A DNA stretch of 64,000 nucleotides from Aplectana chamaeleonis (taxonomy: Eukaryota > Nematoda > Chromadorea > Rhabditida > Cosmocercidae): assembly GCA_029168955.1 (NCBI GenBank), contig JAPDOI010000446.1:62001-126000 (forward strand), read 5' to 3'. The notes under the pieces are model-generated. The model was not told the origin of the DNA. It did not search any database and saw only the letters and a program-made list of their open reading frames with translations. Numbering within the stretch: position 1 is the stretch's first letter; every line of letters starts with the position of its first letter. The position numbers and the translations under genes were made by a program. Of the stretch, positions 32,811-43,675 are shown piece by piece.

Positions 32811-33565
32811 GACGCAAACGCGAAGATGGGACTTGATCAGGAATCCGAAGTACTCGGTAAATGGTTCTACCCAGTGGAGCAAACATCGGACAATGGCTAC
32901 CGCCTTGTCAACTTTTGTGAACGCAGTGGTCTAATTATTGCATCGACATTCAGAAGGAATCATCGCCGCCATCAGCTTACGTGGCAGGGACCAACCCAGC
33001 TATCTCCAGAAGAGCAGCGGAAGCGGAAGATGACAACTTTGAAACTACAGCTTGACTATGTCCTGACGAGGAATATTCCAGTATCGGACATTAGAAGATC
33101 TAGAGCTGTGTGGGATGTCGCATTCGATTTGGATCACCGTCCAGTTCTTTTGAACTTCACTGCGAGGATTCATAAGAGGAAGCGAGGGGCTAAGCCTCTT
33201 CAGAGGATTGATATGACAAAGTCTCAGGGATGAAGAATGCAGAAGGACATTCCGACAACGCGTTTCTATTCATACTGGAGTACGGACTAAGAAGAAACTT
33301 TGCGACGCGGACTCTTCCGTCAAGTGCATCCAGGACGCGTCGAAAGAGGCACACCCGGTTGTACAGCCCAAGAAGAAGCTCGCCTATGTCTCAGAGGAAA
33401 CAAGATCTACCTACAACAGAGTATGTGCTCTCCGAACTGCAGGAAACCTCGTGGAGGAGAAGCGTCTGAGGAGGAAGTTGCGTCGGCAGCTTCAAAGTGA
33501 CAGCGAACGAGAATGGACGTGTAGAGCCAAGGAGTTTGAGAAGGCTTGGAAGGAGAAGAACCCGA
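32811..33565 (+). pseudogene. RTE B2 endonuclease end and RT start
   Basis: Resumes after LINE D with DANAKMGLDQESEVLGKWF, then LQLDYVLTRNIPVSDIRRS and LDHRPVLLNF (S of SDH changed to L). A frameshift near 33,235 leads into the basic linker and STYNRVCALRTAG region. This stretch is the intact reference for the Tc5-like insertion site in B1: it reads CTCAG at 33,391-33,395. Confidence 0.83.
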
Positions 33566-33576
33566 GGAAGGCCTGC

Positions 33577-35497
33577 AACTGCTCTCGGAAAGAATTTTTT
33601 TCATAACTCAGGCTAAGAGAGGAAAACAGAATCGAGTGACTGTAAGAGAGCTCTGTAATTTGCCGCTCATGAGTGAAGCAGAAGCTGTGACGCCCGCGCA
33701 GATTGAAAAGGTGATTAAAGAGATGCGCAACTCGAAGGCTGTAGGGCTGTATGGCATCAGTCCAGCGGTCTTGAAGAAACTGCCGACTGAGATTATGCCA
33801 ATCCTGGCTGACGTCATCAACACATCCTTTCGCACGGGCATCGTACCCCAAGACTGGAAAATGGCAAGCGTCGTTCCGTTGCCTAAGGCAGGTAAATCAC
33901 CATCGACGGCTAAGGGATACAGGCCAATAAGTCTGTTATCACCAATCGCAAAGGTCACTGAGAAACTGGTCGTCAAGGAGCTGGCCGAGCATAATAACAA
34001 TCAGCAGCACCAGCATGGATTCCGCAAATTACACTCTCCACCATGGCGCTGCTGGAGATTGTGAGCTATGTTCTGGATGGCTTCAACGCCACTAAGCCTC
34101 AACGCACTGTTGGAGTAGCTCTGGACCTTACGAAGGCGTTTGACACTGTCAACTTGGGCATACTGTCTGAGAAGCTATTGAGGTCCACCATCCCGCCTTG
34201 GCAGAAGCGATGGATTACTGCACCCATCAAAGGGCGCCGAGTAAAAGTGCTGTTTCAGGGACGAGACTCTAATGGCATCCCATCGCTGCCGGTGTCCCTC
34301 AAGGAGGAGTTATATCGCCTGCTCTGTTCAGTCTTTACCTGGAAGTTGCCCATCCCCCCCCCCCCAAGTGACATCCAAGTCGTTGCGTATGCGGATGACA
34401 TCACCATCTTGTGCCGGGACAGAGACATTAATGTAGCTGCACGCAAGATCAATAGCTACCTCATCGTTCTGAAGAGCTTTCTCGATGATATGATGCTCAC
34501 TGTTTCTGCCGCTAAATCATCTGTATCAGTTTTCTCCACTGACCCTAAGAAACATTGCGCTCACCCCGTTGTGAATTGGGAAGACGCTCGTCTGCCTGCC
34601 GCACGTTTTCATAAGCTGCTCGGCCTAGTATTGGATCCTTCGTTGAGGTTCCACAAGAATACTGAGCAGAAACAGGCTACAGTGAAAGCAAAGCTCAGCG
34701 TCCTACGAGCTCTGGGAGGAACGTCGTGGGGAAGTAGCAAGGAGACAATTTTGACCACCTACAAGGCAATATTGCAGGCGGCGTTAGAGTACGCTGCACC
34801 GGTATGGCAGCACATGATATTGGATTCATCGTGGACAAAGATGCAGCGAGTCCAAAATGCTGCTCTTCGGATTGCCACAGGGTGTGCTAAAAGCACCCCA
34901 GTGGAACATCTTCATGCTGAAGCCCGAATTCTGCCAGTTAAGGAGCACTGCCAACTCCAAGCGCAGCAACTGGTTATTAACATTGTCAAGCAGCCTGACC
35001 ACCCATTAAGAAGGATCATGAATCCCGTGAGAGAGAGACATATCAGGAGGCCTTTTGCGGGTGCTCCCGAGAAAATTAATATACAAAGATGGACTGACTC
35101 CCAACTGGATCGTCTGCGTCTTTTACGTGCGGAGCACGCCAAGTTCGTCAGGGATCACTTGAGTAGGATGACCGTCAATCCCATATTGGGGGTCGTACCA
35201 CCCTTAGTCAGCGACACCGAGATGGAACTCGGTAGGCGGGCTAGAAGTACCCTTGCCTCGTTACGCTGCGGTCATTCCCCTATGCTGATGTCATACTTGC
35301 ATAAGATCGATCGCAGTAAGCCGGACGGGTGCCCGGACTGTGATAGCCGTGGCCACACAACTGAACACCTATTCGAATGCCCAAAGAGGCCTACCACTCT
35401 TACAACAATGGATTTGTGGACGAATCCGGTTTCAGTCGCCCGTTTCTTGAACCATTGACAAAAATCTTCCTGCGGCTGCAAAGAAGAGGAAGAAGAA
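33577..35497 (+). mobile_element. LINE family A, copy A6, in RTE B2
   Basis: A 5'-truncated family A LINE, 1,921 bp, flanked by GGAAGGCCTRC (33,566-33,576 and 35,498-35,508, one mismatch). The 3' tail is AAGAAGAGGAAGAAGAAG, matching the (GAA)n-like tails of A1 and A3. It diverges from A1/A3 by roughly 15-20 percent, so it belongs to an older subfamily. Confidence 0.87.
33590..35458 (+). pseudogene. LINE A6 RT and C-terminal zinc motif
   Basis: RT with NRVTVRELCNLPLMSEAEA, NSKAVGLYGISPAVLKKLP, GYRPISLLSPIAKVTEKLV, a frameshift near 34,040, ALDLTKAFDTVNLG (motif A), then YADDITILCRDRD (motif C). Between them the GVPQGG motif is destroyed by a frameshift pair around 34,285-34,350. The 3' part has KLLGLVLDPSLRFHKNTEQK, a long connection region and CPDCDSRGHTTEHLFEC at the C-terminus. 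Non-functional. Confidence 0.87.
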
Positions 35498-35508
35498 GGA
35501 AGGCCTAC

Positions 35509-37030
35509 ATGTTGTTACGACAGTATAGCGGCAAGATGAAGAGATGTTCCTGAGCTCCCGCATGTTCAGAGAGCGCATTACGATGTCAGTGAGGAACCGC
35601 CGACTGAGTCTGAAGTTTTGGATTGTGTCCGGAAAATGAAGAATGGAAAGGCAGGTGGAGATGACAACATCACTGCTGAAATACTGAAAGCTCTTCCTCC
35701 TTCTGGGAATCGTGAAATGACCAACACCATCCGTGCCATATGGATGAGCGAAAGGATACCCGAATCGTGAAGATATGCGATCATCGTACCTCTTCACAAG
35801 AAGCTATCCGTCACGGATCCTAGAAATTACAGAGGAATCTCTCTACTTCGTGTCATGTACAAGGTTTAAGAACGTATAATTCTCGAGCGACTTATCAAAC
35901 ATCGTGAAAGAACGAGTAGAGATGAGTAAGCCGGTTTTCGACCTGGAAGATCGACCATCGATCAAGTGTTCGTCGTGAGAAGAGTAATTGAATCGTGGCA
36001 GCGTTATTCGACGCCATTACAGCTTGCTTTTTTGGACTTTGAAGCCGCATTCCACTCTCCTCATCGTGATCGATTGCTCAATGCTCTGCGAGCCGATGGA
36101 GTCCCGGAAAAGTATGTTCGACTAATCGAGGACATGAGCAAAGGAACAACAGCAAGAATTCGTGCGCCTGTCGGGTTTACGTCAGCTCTCGAGGTGAAAA
36201 CAGGAGCAAGACAAGGAGCTGTACCTTTTCTATTCAACTTCGCCGTTGATGGCATCATGCGTAGAGTTGCAGAACATTCTCCTGCGGACGTGATCCTAAC
36301 ACCATCAGGACGTTCACTTGTTGACCTGGAGTACGTCAACGACATTGTTTTGTTCGCTGAAAACAACGCAAAACTGCAAAGGATTGTGAACATCGTTTCG
36401 AAGTATGCCGGACTTCGTCTACGTCCCGAAAAATGCAAGTAGATGTGGGTCTCTCGGAGGCCTTCAACGGGAGTTTGTGTGGACGGACAATGTATCGAAC
36501 TGGTGGATAATTTCTGTTATTTGGGCTGTTTGCTGAAGAACGATGGTAGTTATGCATCGGATATTCAACAGCAATATGCGAAAGTTCATCTGCATTCAAT
36601 TCTGTAACCAAGTGTTTGTGGTCTACCCCCATCGCCAAGGAAGTCAAGTTGCGCGTCTGCTTATCCATTATTCGCCCTACCATGATGTACGGATCGAATA
36701 CGTGGGTAGCTCCGAAGACGCAGATGCAAAGGTTTGATTGCACGGAGAGGAAGTTGTTTAGACCTTTGTTTGGATATTTCTGGTCGCGGATGGGCCATAA
36801 CGACGACCTCTACAACGAAATCGACGCCTTACATCAACGCTTGACACGAAGGAGGTGCCAATATCGCCCAACGCCATCTCAAGCGGCAACGGAAGGTCGT
36901 CTTAGTTTGTTCGGGCATTTTTTTAAGAAGACCGCCTATCGTCTTGTTCAACACATCTCTAAGGATGCTTCCAAGTCATTTCTGGAAATGGCCGCCTGGA
37001 CGTAGGCAAACGTTTTGGACGGATGTGGTG
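35509..37030 (+). pseudogene. RTE B2 reverse transcriptase
   Basis: RT of B2 after the A6 insertion: KMKNGKAGGDDNITAEIL, DPRNYRGISLLRVMYKV followed by a TAA, GFRPGRSTIDQVFVVRRVIE, FLDFEAAFHSPHRDR (motif A Asp replaced by His in FDSPH context), TGARQGAVPFLFNFAVDG, and YVND where active RTs have YADD. It continues to MYGSNTWVAPKTQ and the 3' end FWTDVVKEDL near 37,030. Multiple stops. Confidence 0.87.
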
Positions 37031-37260
37031 AAGGAGGATTTGAAATCACTCGGCATTGAAAGGCAATTCAGGCGCGATATTTTACTTCGCAGGAAGTGGA
37101 ATAGCAATCAATGAATGGATTGTGTTCAAATGTGGCTGAGGACCGTGACAAATGGGCACGGTGTACTAGGACGCCCTTGTATACTAGGACGGCACACCTT
37201 GGTGAAGATGCGGAATGACCGCGTCAGGCGAAAGCCAACCGATTAAGTCAAGTAGGTCAA

Positions 37261-37570
37261 GATGCTTTTGGAGCTGCACATGTGGCTGGGAACACAGAAG
37301 CGAAAAACAGTTTTAGAGATTTGAGTGTCCAGCGTAGACGTAGACTTTACGCTTCATGCAGTCTTATGTTCACAAAAGGCGCTACCATAATACATTTTTA
37401 CAGCACATCTGCTGTACTGAATTCATCGCTACCATCCTTACAGAAGCGATACCGTACGAGTGTGCTATATCGTGCGAGTAATTTATTTGCTTTTTGTTCT
37501 GTTTGCCTGCGTACGCAGGTTACCGTATTTAACCTTTCTTCACATACATTCCGTATGTTTCTTTATTGGA
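37261..37570. other. No gene recognised
   Basis: AT-rich flank between the 3' end of RTE B2 and repeat R2b. I see nothing to annotate. Confidence 0.5.
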
Positions 37571-37952
37571 AAATTGTGGTGCGCGCGAAGCTCGCACCAG
37601 ATCTGGTTTTGAACTGGCCACGCGCGGAACCGCTTTTCCGAAATCTAAGTTCATAGTGAACCTAGAAATTAGCTCTAAAGTGCATTGAAAAGAGCGCAAA
37701 AAGTTGGTAACATCCCCCGAGAATGGTTTGGAATGGTTGCCTGGTTTTCGAGAAAATTTTAAAAAACCGCTCGATTTTGGTGTTAATCTCCTTTTTTCAG
37801 TTGGCGTTAATCAACTTGTGGGTACACTTAAAATTGAGCTAGGAAGCTCATTTTTGGGCAGGAGGCTGGAAATGGATGCAGGTCGCTCCTATTCCAATTT
37901 GAACTTGATTCATTAACTTTGAAGGGTACCTCAAAATCGTGGGTTTACATAC
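37571..37952 (-). repeat. Dispersed repeat R2, copy b
   Basis: Inverse copy of 18,795-19,173. It begins 'ttgtggtgcgcgcgaagctc' and ends at the 'gaagggtacctcaaaatcgt' block. Similarity is about 75-80 percent by eye with several indels. Confidence 0.7.
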
Positions 37953-38290
37953 TAAATTAGCCGTGGAGCGCGAAAACTGCTGGGGCATGTTTCGGCTGTG
38001 GAGGGCAGGGTATGTGAGTGGATCTGCAGCCAGTTAACATAGGTCATTATGGGTAAGTACTAGAATTGTCAGATTTCGTACTCATGGCACGTCATCGATC
38101 GATAATCAATATTATCGATTTTCGCTCTTATTGCACGAAATGCGACGACGAGTGGTAATTGTTAATGGGTATGGATCTCTTGGCTTGGCAATTTTACTCA
38201 TCAAACATTATCGATTAATACCAATCAATAATATAGATTTTTTGCCTGTTGCACAAACTGCCGCAATGAGTGTTGATTGTTGAGGGTCTA
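37953..38290 (-). repeat. Dispersed repeat R3, copy b (partial)
   Basis: Inverse match to about 2,541-2,770, with the 'gataatcaatattatcgatt' block near 38,100 and a second diverged instance near 38,210-38,280, plus 'agccgtggagcgcgaaaactgc' near its start. Non-coding. Confidence 0.55.
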
Positions 38291-38319
38291 ACTAGGGAGC
38301 CTCGCATGGTGTACCCCCG

Positions 38320-39010
38320 GATCAGAAAGCTGATAGATGTTTTCTAGTTAACTCTGGCACGCCCTCTTCGAATCTGAACTCGGATTTTACTACAGATATC
38401 TGCGAAAAAAGTTATAACCTGTCAAAGTTCGTATTTCCCGCCTTTTCGTCTATGAAAAACGCGCATTAGGGTTTGCGAAATCCGAAAACGGACCTCATGC
38501 TTGTGTTCAGCGCCCAAAACTACCCCACTGAGCAGATTTAGGGTGAGAGCACATTTTCCAAACTTTGCACAGACATAGCGTTTCGGACGTGTGGATTTCC
38601 GGTTGGGCGCTTATTTCTACCTCTGAAAGCGTTACAAAAAAAATGTTGCAGATTTCACTCAAAATCCTTCCAGGTGGGTTAATTGGGGCGCAGATCACGA
38701 ATCTGGGGTTTATTTGACGATTTTCCGAGTTTTTCGACTTGATTCGTTCAAAGCTTCCCATTTAAGGTAGGTAAAGTCAGTTAAAAGGCATTATGCCTAC
38801 CGTAACTTACAGTAACCATAAGTCTAGCGACAAACAGACTCCAGATTCGCGTTCAGCATCCTGAGTAATTCTCAGTTGAAAGTTTTGAGAGGAATCCGAA
38901 TTTTTTTTCAAGCACCCTAACAGTTGGCTGATGGGTACCTTTACCTTTTCACGAAGCTTCAAAAACGCTTATAACTTCGTTCAGCGGTGTCCGTAGCAAA
39001 ATCCGATGTC
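38320..39010 (+). repeat. Dispersed repeat R4, copy b
   Basis: Same-strand relative of 1-600, with 'acgaatctggggttta' near 38,698 and 'gacaaacagactcca' near 38,829. It extends further upstream than copy a. Confidence 0.55.
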
Positions 39011-39019
39011 AGATTCGGA

Positions 39020-39346
39020 GACATCGGAGCAGAATTGACCAAAAACATTCATCATTTTTTAAATGGTGGGGACGGCAATGCGAGATTCCCTAGTGACCGA
39101 CCTTGCTTGGGAAATTGTTCTCATCATGAAAAATCGAATATCTATGATCAATAATATCGATTTTTCACCTGTTGCGCAAAATGCGGCGATGAGTGGGGTT
39201 TTTTATGGTTGTGCGTCACAAATTTCAGAAGTTGCACTCATACGACAAAATCGCCTGTGAGATGTTTCATCTTTCCAAACTGGAAATCGTTGAGCAAAAT
39301 TCATGTCAGAAAGGGAACCTTTGGGAAAAATATGTGAAATTTCTGG
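39020..39346 (-). repeat. Dispersed repeat R3, copy c
   Basis: Inverse match to about 2,380-2,640, including 'gttgcactcatacgacaaaa' and 'tttatggttgtgcgtcacaa'. It leads directly into fold-back P2, as copy a leads out of fold-back P1. Confidence 0.6.
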
Positions 39347-39904
39347 AAATTTAGCTTCCTGGCAAAAGTAACGATTTGGTAAAGTCAAAAAAAAGTTTCA
39401 AAAATGTCTTGAAATATCTTAAAAAATGATCTGGCGTAAAATAGAAAAAAGCTAGGAAATGAAGTGAAATAACTAAAAATGCGATTTGGCTGTCAATAAT
39501 AAACATACTAGCGATAAGTAAAGACAGAGTGATCAGATTTTACAACCTTCTTCGTTAAACTTATCAAAGCAAAATCAAGCGCGCAACGGAAACATTAAGC
39601 CATTTTCGAAATCTGTAATATGGGAACTAGCATAGGTCAAGCTAGGTGAACGCAACGCTCCATTCCATATCGCGCTTGATTTTGCTTTGATAAGTTTAAC
39701 GAAGAAGGTTGTAAAATCTGATCACCCTGTCTTTACTTATCGCTAGTTTGTTTTTTATTGACAGCCAAATCGTATTTTTAGTTATTTCATTTCATTTCCT
39801 AGCTTTTTTCTATTTTATGCCAAATCATTTTTTAAGATATTTCGAGACATTTTGGAAACTTTTTTTTGACTTTACCAAATCGTTACTTTTGCCAGGAAGC
39901 TAAA
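39347..39904. mobile_element. Fold-back element P2, about 558 bp
   Basis: A long palindrome with arms of about 260 bp and a short centre near 39,625. The outer arm begins 'atttagcttcctggcaaaag' and its inverse ends at 39,904. Inner landmarks are 'tgacagccaaatcg' and 'ttcgttaaacttatcaaagc' in both orientations. It has no coding content and is homologous to P1. Confidence 0.72.
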
Positions 39905-39924
39905 TAAAGCTATTGAATTGAATT

Positions 39925-40010
39925 GAAGCGATGGATTACTGCGCTTGCTAAGGGCCGCCTGGCTAAAGTTCTGCTCCAGAATCACGTACTCCCGCCGTAC
40001 AACCGCTCGA
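39925..40010 (+). pseudogene. LINE family A RT scrap (A7)
   Basis: A short translated match, KRWITALAKGRLAKVLLQNHV, corresponds to QKRWISAFIKGRRARVMFQNHV in A1/A3. It is cut off abruptly on both sides. The following 300 bp is GC-rich with inverted 'ggtccaccaccacggtcc' and 'ggaccgtggtgg' blocks near 40,205-40,260. Confidence 0.6.
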
Positions 40011-40466
40011 ACACGGGGGGGGGGAGCGGTTATGCGATGGGGGGACGTCGGTTGCCCTGCCGGGGATCTGCTAGGCAATCGATCTTCCACCGCCATTCAA
40101 CGAACCAGATTTTCGTTCACACGTTTTTCAACATATACTTGGTGTTCCCGGGTCCGCAGAGGGGACCTCGGGGACGTCCCTGTTGGGGTCCCCACCAAAA
40201 GGTCCACCACCACGGTCCAAGTTGGGGTGCAGCCCATTGCGGACCGTGGTGGAGACGGACCCACAGTTGGGAACCACCCCTTCCCTGTGTTTACCTGTTT
40301 CTGTGCTTCTGGTATATCGAGCCGACATCTATAATGCGTATTGATCTCCTTCGTCGGCGTAAATCGGGAATCATCGTCTCAACCCTTCACGCATTAGCTG
40401 GAAATTTTGCAGGTTAGCCTGCTTGTACAGCTTCCAGTGAACTGTTTTGTGTTTTGAGCCAGCAGC

Positions 40467-40946
40467 ATGGTGTCAGCCCAAGTACTTCGGCACCTTCGAA
40501 GAACGTTTGCTACTGCACAGCCCATCACTAAACTCAAAAGTGACTCAGTAAGTGCCTCGTGCTTTATATCATCCTATTCAAAGTCCTATTTACGTAGCAG
40601 TGTAAAAATTCCTTCCAGTTTGGTTCTCTCCATCGCAGCGACATTCGAGTGGAACGTCTTCTTCGACCAAGCACCTCCAACTTTGAAAAACCAAAGTTGC
40701 CTCGGAAAATCAAGGAACTGTGCGCTCCATTGTCACTCTCGAAAAAGAAGCGCGAAGAACTTAAGAAGAAACAGTCAAGAGATCTCACTCCACCGGGAAA
40801 TCAATGTCTGATAGGTACATATTCACATTTGTATTGCCAATAGGTACATAGTTGAGTGTTGACTACCAGAACCGTGCCGCAACCGACCAATTCATGACCG
40901 CTTTTCAAACATTAAATTACGCAGCGTCCATACGTCGCGATAGCGC
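40467..40946 (+). CDS. Candidate small host gene, mitochondrial-like N-terminus
   Basis: A possible three-exon gene. Exon 1, 40,467-40,547, encodes MVSAQVLRHLRRTFATAQPI..., an Arg-rich, acid-free start like a mitochondrial targeting sequence. GTAAGT follows at 40,548. Exon 2, 40,619-40,814, after TTCCAG, gives a Lys-rich segment (LSLSKKKREELKKKQSRD). A third exon from about 40,882 after ACCAG would end at TAG 40,944-40,946, giving about 115 residues. The 71-bp intron is nematode-like. No family recognised. It could be a pseudogene or a partial exon set. Confidence 0.4.
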
Positions 40947-40949
40947 GCT

Positions 40950-41628
40950 TGCGCGCAGCTGCGCGCTCTTCAACGCTCCTTAACGCTGAAGGAGGGCCGC
41001 GCAGGCAAATTAACTCGCGAAAACACCCCTGCATTGTGTTGGGTCGATATGCAACGTTTGACCGGGTGATCAATCACTCGAGTCTGCGCATTGACTGATC
41101 ATTTCCCGCGGTTTGTGATGGCCGTGGGGTAATTATGGGAAACGAAGGCTATATGTAGTTTTGAAACATGTTTAACGCTCCCTGCTTTTGAGATGGATCA
41201 TTAGGCCTGAAACTTGCTCTTTCCTCCTTGGAGCGAGCGTAAGTGCGCGAGGACGAGCGCAGACGTAGCCGCACGCTCTCGCAAGGGGTGGACGCTGTCA
41301 TAATCGCAAAAAAATGGCCTGCTGAAGCACACGTGGAAGCACACGTGGCCAATGAAATGATCTACGCTATATTTGTTTGAAAACCTCGCTGTCAGCCGGT
41401 ATCTTCAATTCGAGTCGATCAATCTCTCAGGCGCTTTAGGACAAAGCTACTGTCATATCCTTTCCCAAGAGCGTTCGTAAGCTGCGAAATGAAACTTCTG
41501 TCATATTGCTTGTCGACGACATATAGAAGGTGATGTCAACCCATAGCTGATAGGTATTTCGGTTAACTTTGTCGGGCACCGGAACACATGGACGTAGACT
41601 TTGGAGGAACACATCGAATAGTCCAACA
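40950..41628. other. No gene recognised
   Basis: Moderately GC-rich at first, including a palindromic 'gcgcgcagctgcgcgc' at about 40,954-40,970. No supported gene. It ends at the start of LINE A2. Confidence 0.45.
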
Positions 41629-41716
41629 ATGCTGCCGAGATGTCGTACGTTCATGCCGTGGCAGTGTGGAGGAAAGAAGATCACCTCCGTGCAAACCGAC
41701 GTCATCCCCCCACGAA

Positions 41717-42109
41717 GAGGGTTTTGTCATGGGAGAGATGCTGGCCGGACGCAGCTCTCCTTCGGATTCTCTTCAAAGGGCCGGCGTGGAGAGGAATCCT
41801 GGACCCGCTCAGAAGTACCTATGCGCCACGTGCGGCAAGGACGTTACCTGGAGAGATACCAGCGTCCAGTGCTTCCAATGCCAAAGGTGGGTGCATCTCT
41901 CCTGTTCGGGTCTCAGTTCTGTGAGGCATTATAACTCTTCTTTTCGATGTGTTTTGTGCTCCTCACCTACCACCTCTGATTCCTCTAACTGCAATCGCCC
42001 CCTTTCCATTATACATATAAATCTGAATGGTCTTCGTGCAAAGCTTTCTGAACTTTGTCTCTTCGCACGTACTTACCATCCAGACGTCATCATGGTTCAA
42101 GAAACCTAG
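41717..42109 (+). pseudogene. LINE A2 2A-PHD-endonuclease start
   Basis: In this copy an ATG (41,729) lies in frame with the 2A-like motif: MGEMLAGRSSPSDS, then AGVERNPGP (41,780-41,806), then a PHD finger CATCGKDV...CFQCQRWVHLSC...CVLC, then the endonuclease start HINLNGLRAKL and HPDVIMVQET. A TAG directly after QET stops it at 42,109. In A1 and A3 the same ATG is in another frame because of indels, so either A2 or A1/A3 is shifted relative to the active ancestor. Confidence 0.78.
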
Positions 42110-42346
42110 CTCTCTCCATCCCCTACCTATCCTCATTCCAATATCCCAGGCTATACTTCTTACCATGTTCCAAGGTCAACTCTTGGCGGAGATGTTTTCA
42201 CTTTCTTATTATTTACTCTTCCCTCAAACCTCATACCTAACACTCCCACGGACGGTACTCTCGAGTACCTTCCGGTCCATCACCCCCTTAAAACTCCCCT
42301 TTATCTTTTCAACATCTTCTTCTTTGCAGCCACATAGAGGGTTTTG

Positions 42347-43188
42347 TCATAGGCGGAGGAACTGGGCGACCAGTAGTGGATTCGTCCATAGGTCCATTGG
42401 TGTCAGCGTGGTAGGTCTCTCCGGACAGTTGAATAAATGTGCGGTATCATGGCCGACGATACCGCAGTCCGGGCACACATCAGATTTGCTGCTGTCAATC
42501 TTGCTGACATAAGACATTAGCATTGTAGAGTGACCACAGCGTAATGATGCGAGCGTGCATCTCGCCCTTCTTCCGAGTTGAGACTCTGAGGTGCAGACGG
42601 GGGGCGGTATATCTCCTAGTATAGGATTTATGGCCACCTTCACAAGATGACACCATACGAACTTGGTGTGCTCCTCGCGCAAAAGACGGAGTCGTTCTTG
42701 CTGTGAGTCGTGCCATCTTTGCAAATTGACTTTGTTTGGAGCATCGGCGAATGGCTTTCTTATACTTCTCTCTCTCACGGGGTTTAGCACTCTCCACGAC
42801 GGGTGATTTGGTTGCTTTATAATGTTAATGCGGAATTGCTGGGCCTGGAGTTGACAGTGCTCCTTCACTGGTAATAGACGGGTCTCAGCATGCAGGTGCT
42901 CGATTGGGGAACTCCTTGCACATCCGGTGGCGATACGGAGAGCAGCATTTTGTACTCGTTGCATCTTTGTCCAGGAGGATTCTGAAACGAGAACTGCTGC
43001 CAAACCGGTGCGGCGTACTCCAGGGCGGGCTGCAGAATTGCCTTATACGTTGTGAGTATAGTCTCCTTGCTGCTACCCCATGAAGTGCCGCCCAGGGCCC
43101 TGAGAACGTTGAGCTTAGCTTTAACGACTGCCTGCTTCTGCTCGGTATTCTTATGAAACTTGAGTGACGGATCGAGCACAAGACCGAG
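42347..43188 (-). pseudogene. LINE A3 C-terminal region
   Basis: The RT thumb and C-terminus of A3 after the X3 insertion, starting at LGLVLDPSLKFHKNTEQK and ending with CPDCGIVGHDTAHLFNC plus a stop at 42,347. A frameshift lies near 43,000, at the same place as in A1, so it was probably present in the source copy of both. Confidence 0.85.
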
Positions 43189-43290
43189 CACTCAGACAAT
43201 GGGGTGGACCAACCGCGGACATTTTCCGTACTGACCACGTACAGGTTGCGTACCGACGGCGGGATGGGCGACGTTTGGAACGCAATTTGA

Positions 43291-43675
43291 CCGCGGTCGG
43301 TACGCAGTGCCACGCGGTCAGTACGGAGTGCCACGCGGTCAGTACGCATCGCCACGCGTTCGGTACGTCTTGCCCCGCGGTCTGTACGCATTGTCACGCG
43401 GTCGGTACGCACTGCCACGCGGTTGGTGCGTGTTGCCGCGCTGTTAGTACGTATCGTTACGCCGTCGGTACGTCTTGCGACGCGGTCGGGACGCAATGCA
43501 ACGTGGTTAGTACGCATTGTCACGCGGTCGATACGTACTGCCACGCAGTCAGCACGCATTTCCACGCGGTCGATACGTCTTGCCACGCGGTCGTTACGCA
43601 TTATCAGACTGTCGGTACGCTATTGGCACGCGGTTGAGACTCATTGCGACGCAATCCCGACGCATTGCAACGCGG
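43291..43675 (+). repeat. 21-bp tandem array, left subterminal of X3
   Basis: About 18 imperfect copies of a 21-bp unit, CACGCGGTCGGTACGCATTGC. Most variation falls in the last six bases. Because 21 is a multiple of three, open frames through it show a 7-residue repeat (VRTDRVA-like), which is an artefact and not a protein. Confidence 0.9.

Larger units (their letters stand above)
28441..37260 (+). mobile_element. RTE-type LINE, copy B2 (nested host)
   Basis: Plus-strand RTE whose 5' end, GGGGTGTGTATACAAGTC, equals that of B1. It is interrupted by CR1-like D (29,077-32,806) and by LINE A6 (33,577-35,497). The 3' end, near 37,260, matches the 3' end of B1. I see no clear TSD, so B2 is probably older than B1. 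Many stops and a YADD-to-YVND change in motif C show it is dead. Confidence 0.85.

Noticed and set aside
40140..40300. Gly/Pro/Trp-rich open frames with 'ggtccaccaccacggtcc' repeats
   Set aside because: GC-rich short inverted repeats leave frames open; no protein family or splice structure supports a gene.
43291..43637. Long open frames through the 21-bp array that encode VRTDRVA-type heptapeptide repeats on both strands
   Set aside because: The unit length is a multiple of three, so every frame stays open by arithmetic; there is no start context, and the same motif recurs in both orientations at the other end of X3.
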